Below are positions 35,179 through 35,246 of a stretch of DNA of 35,246 nt, piece by piece. The stretch is from an uncultured Pelagibacteraceae bacterium (GTDB taxonomy: Bacteria > Pseudomonadota > Alphaproteobacteria > Pelagibacterales > Pelagibacteraceae): contig CACNVM010000009.1 in NCBI GenBank assembly GCA_902623915.1, forward strand, positions 1 to 35,246, in the 5' to 3' direction. Each line of letters begins with the position of its first letter. The first letter of the stretch is position 1. The notes beneath the pieces were generated by a model. It made no database searches, was not told where the DNA came from, and saw only the letters and a program-made list of their open reading frames with translations. The translations under genes were made by a program, and so were the position numbers.

Positions 35179-35246
35179 ATGAATTTAAAAGTTTTAAATA
35201 TTCAGGGCAACAAAAGCAAAGACATCAGTGTGTCCGATAAACTTGC
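35179..35246 (+). CDS. rplD: 50S ribosomal protein L4, start only
   Basis: The last 68 bases open a reading frame three bases after rplC, beginning MNLKVLNIQGNKSKDISVSD. The position directly after rplC and the beta-strand opening fit L4, the third gene of the S10 operon. The gene runs off the window end, so the assignment rests mainly on gene order. Confidence 0.8.
   Translation, partial: MNLKVLNIQGNKSKDISVSDKL

Overview
The window looks like a chromosomal segment of a streamlined, AT-rich marine alphaproteobacterium, most likely SAR11 (Candidatus Pelagibacter) or a close relative. The basis is base composition (roughly 70% A+T by eye), very short or negative gene spacing, A/T-ending codons throughout, few Shine-Dalgarno motifs, TRAP and one-carbon genes, and the tRNA-Tyr, tRNA-Gly, tuf, tRNA-Trp, secE order. 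The lineage is inferred from these signs, not from a database match. No rRNA, CRISPR array, insertion sequence, integrase or phage gene was seen.

Region 1 (1-5443, + strand) is a tightly packed run. It holds the end of a CinA/MoaB-like protein, a small gamma-glutamylcyclotransferase-fold protein, a GT17 glycosyltransferase, a GT8-like glycosyltransferase, a formylglycine-type sulfatase/phosphonate monoester hydrolase, a pirin and a small membrane protein with a CxxC motif. It resembles a surface-glycan cassette.

Region 2 (5440-12448) looks like an accessory catabolic island. TRAP permease genes dctM and dctQ lie on the - strand. On the + strand are a fumarylacetoacetate-hydrolase-family enzyme, the TRAP binding protein dctP, a two-domain type I extradiol dioxygenase and an MhpA-like flavin monooxygenase. 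A BKACE (DUF849) beta-keto acid cleavage enzyme follows on the - strand. Together they suggest uptake of an aromatic or related acid, ring hydroxylation, meta-type ring cleavage and breakdown of the product. The substrate is unknown. Two abutting perfect palindromes sit before dctP, a strong terminator follows it, and several start codons lie only 5-6 bases after a -10-like hexamer.

Region 3 (12515-17503) holds pyruvate kinase, tRNA-Leu(UAA), a CgeB-like glycosyltransferase overlapping NAD kinase, an NAD-dependent formate dehydrogenase and, on the - strand, tRNA-Thr(UGU).

Region 4 (17504-35246) is the core information-processing block. After rlmB on the - strand, a promoter starts tRNA-Tyr, tRNA-Gly, tuf, tRNA-Trp, secE, nusG, rplK, rplA, rplJ, rplL, rpoB, rpoC, a 177-bp leader-like gap, rpsL, rpsG, fusA, rpsJ, rplC and the start of rplD. 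The usual tufA between fusA and rpsJ is absent, so the str and S10 operons are joined with one base between them. No gene-free stretch exceeds 300 bases. The longest are 31005-31181 (described as a leader) and 13928-14062 (candidate tRNA promoter and a weak A/T hairpin).
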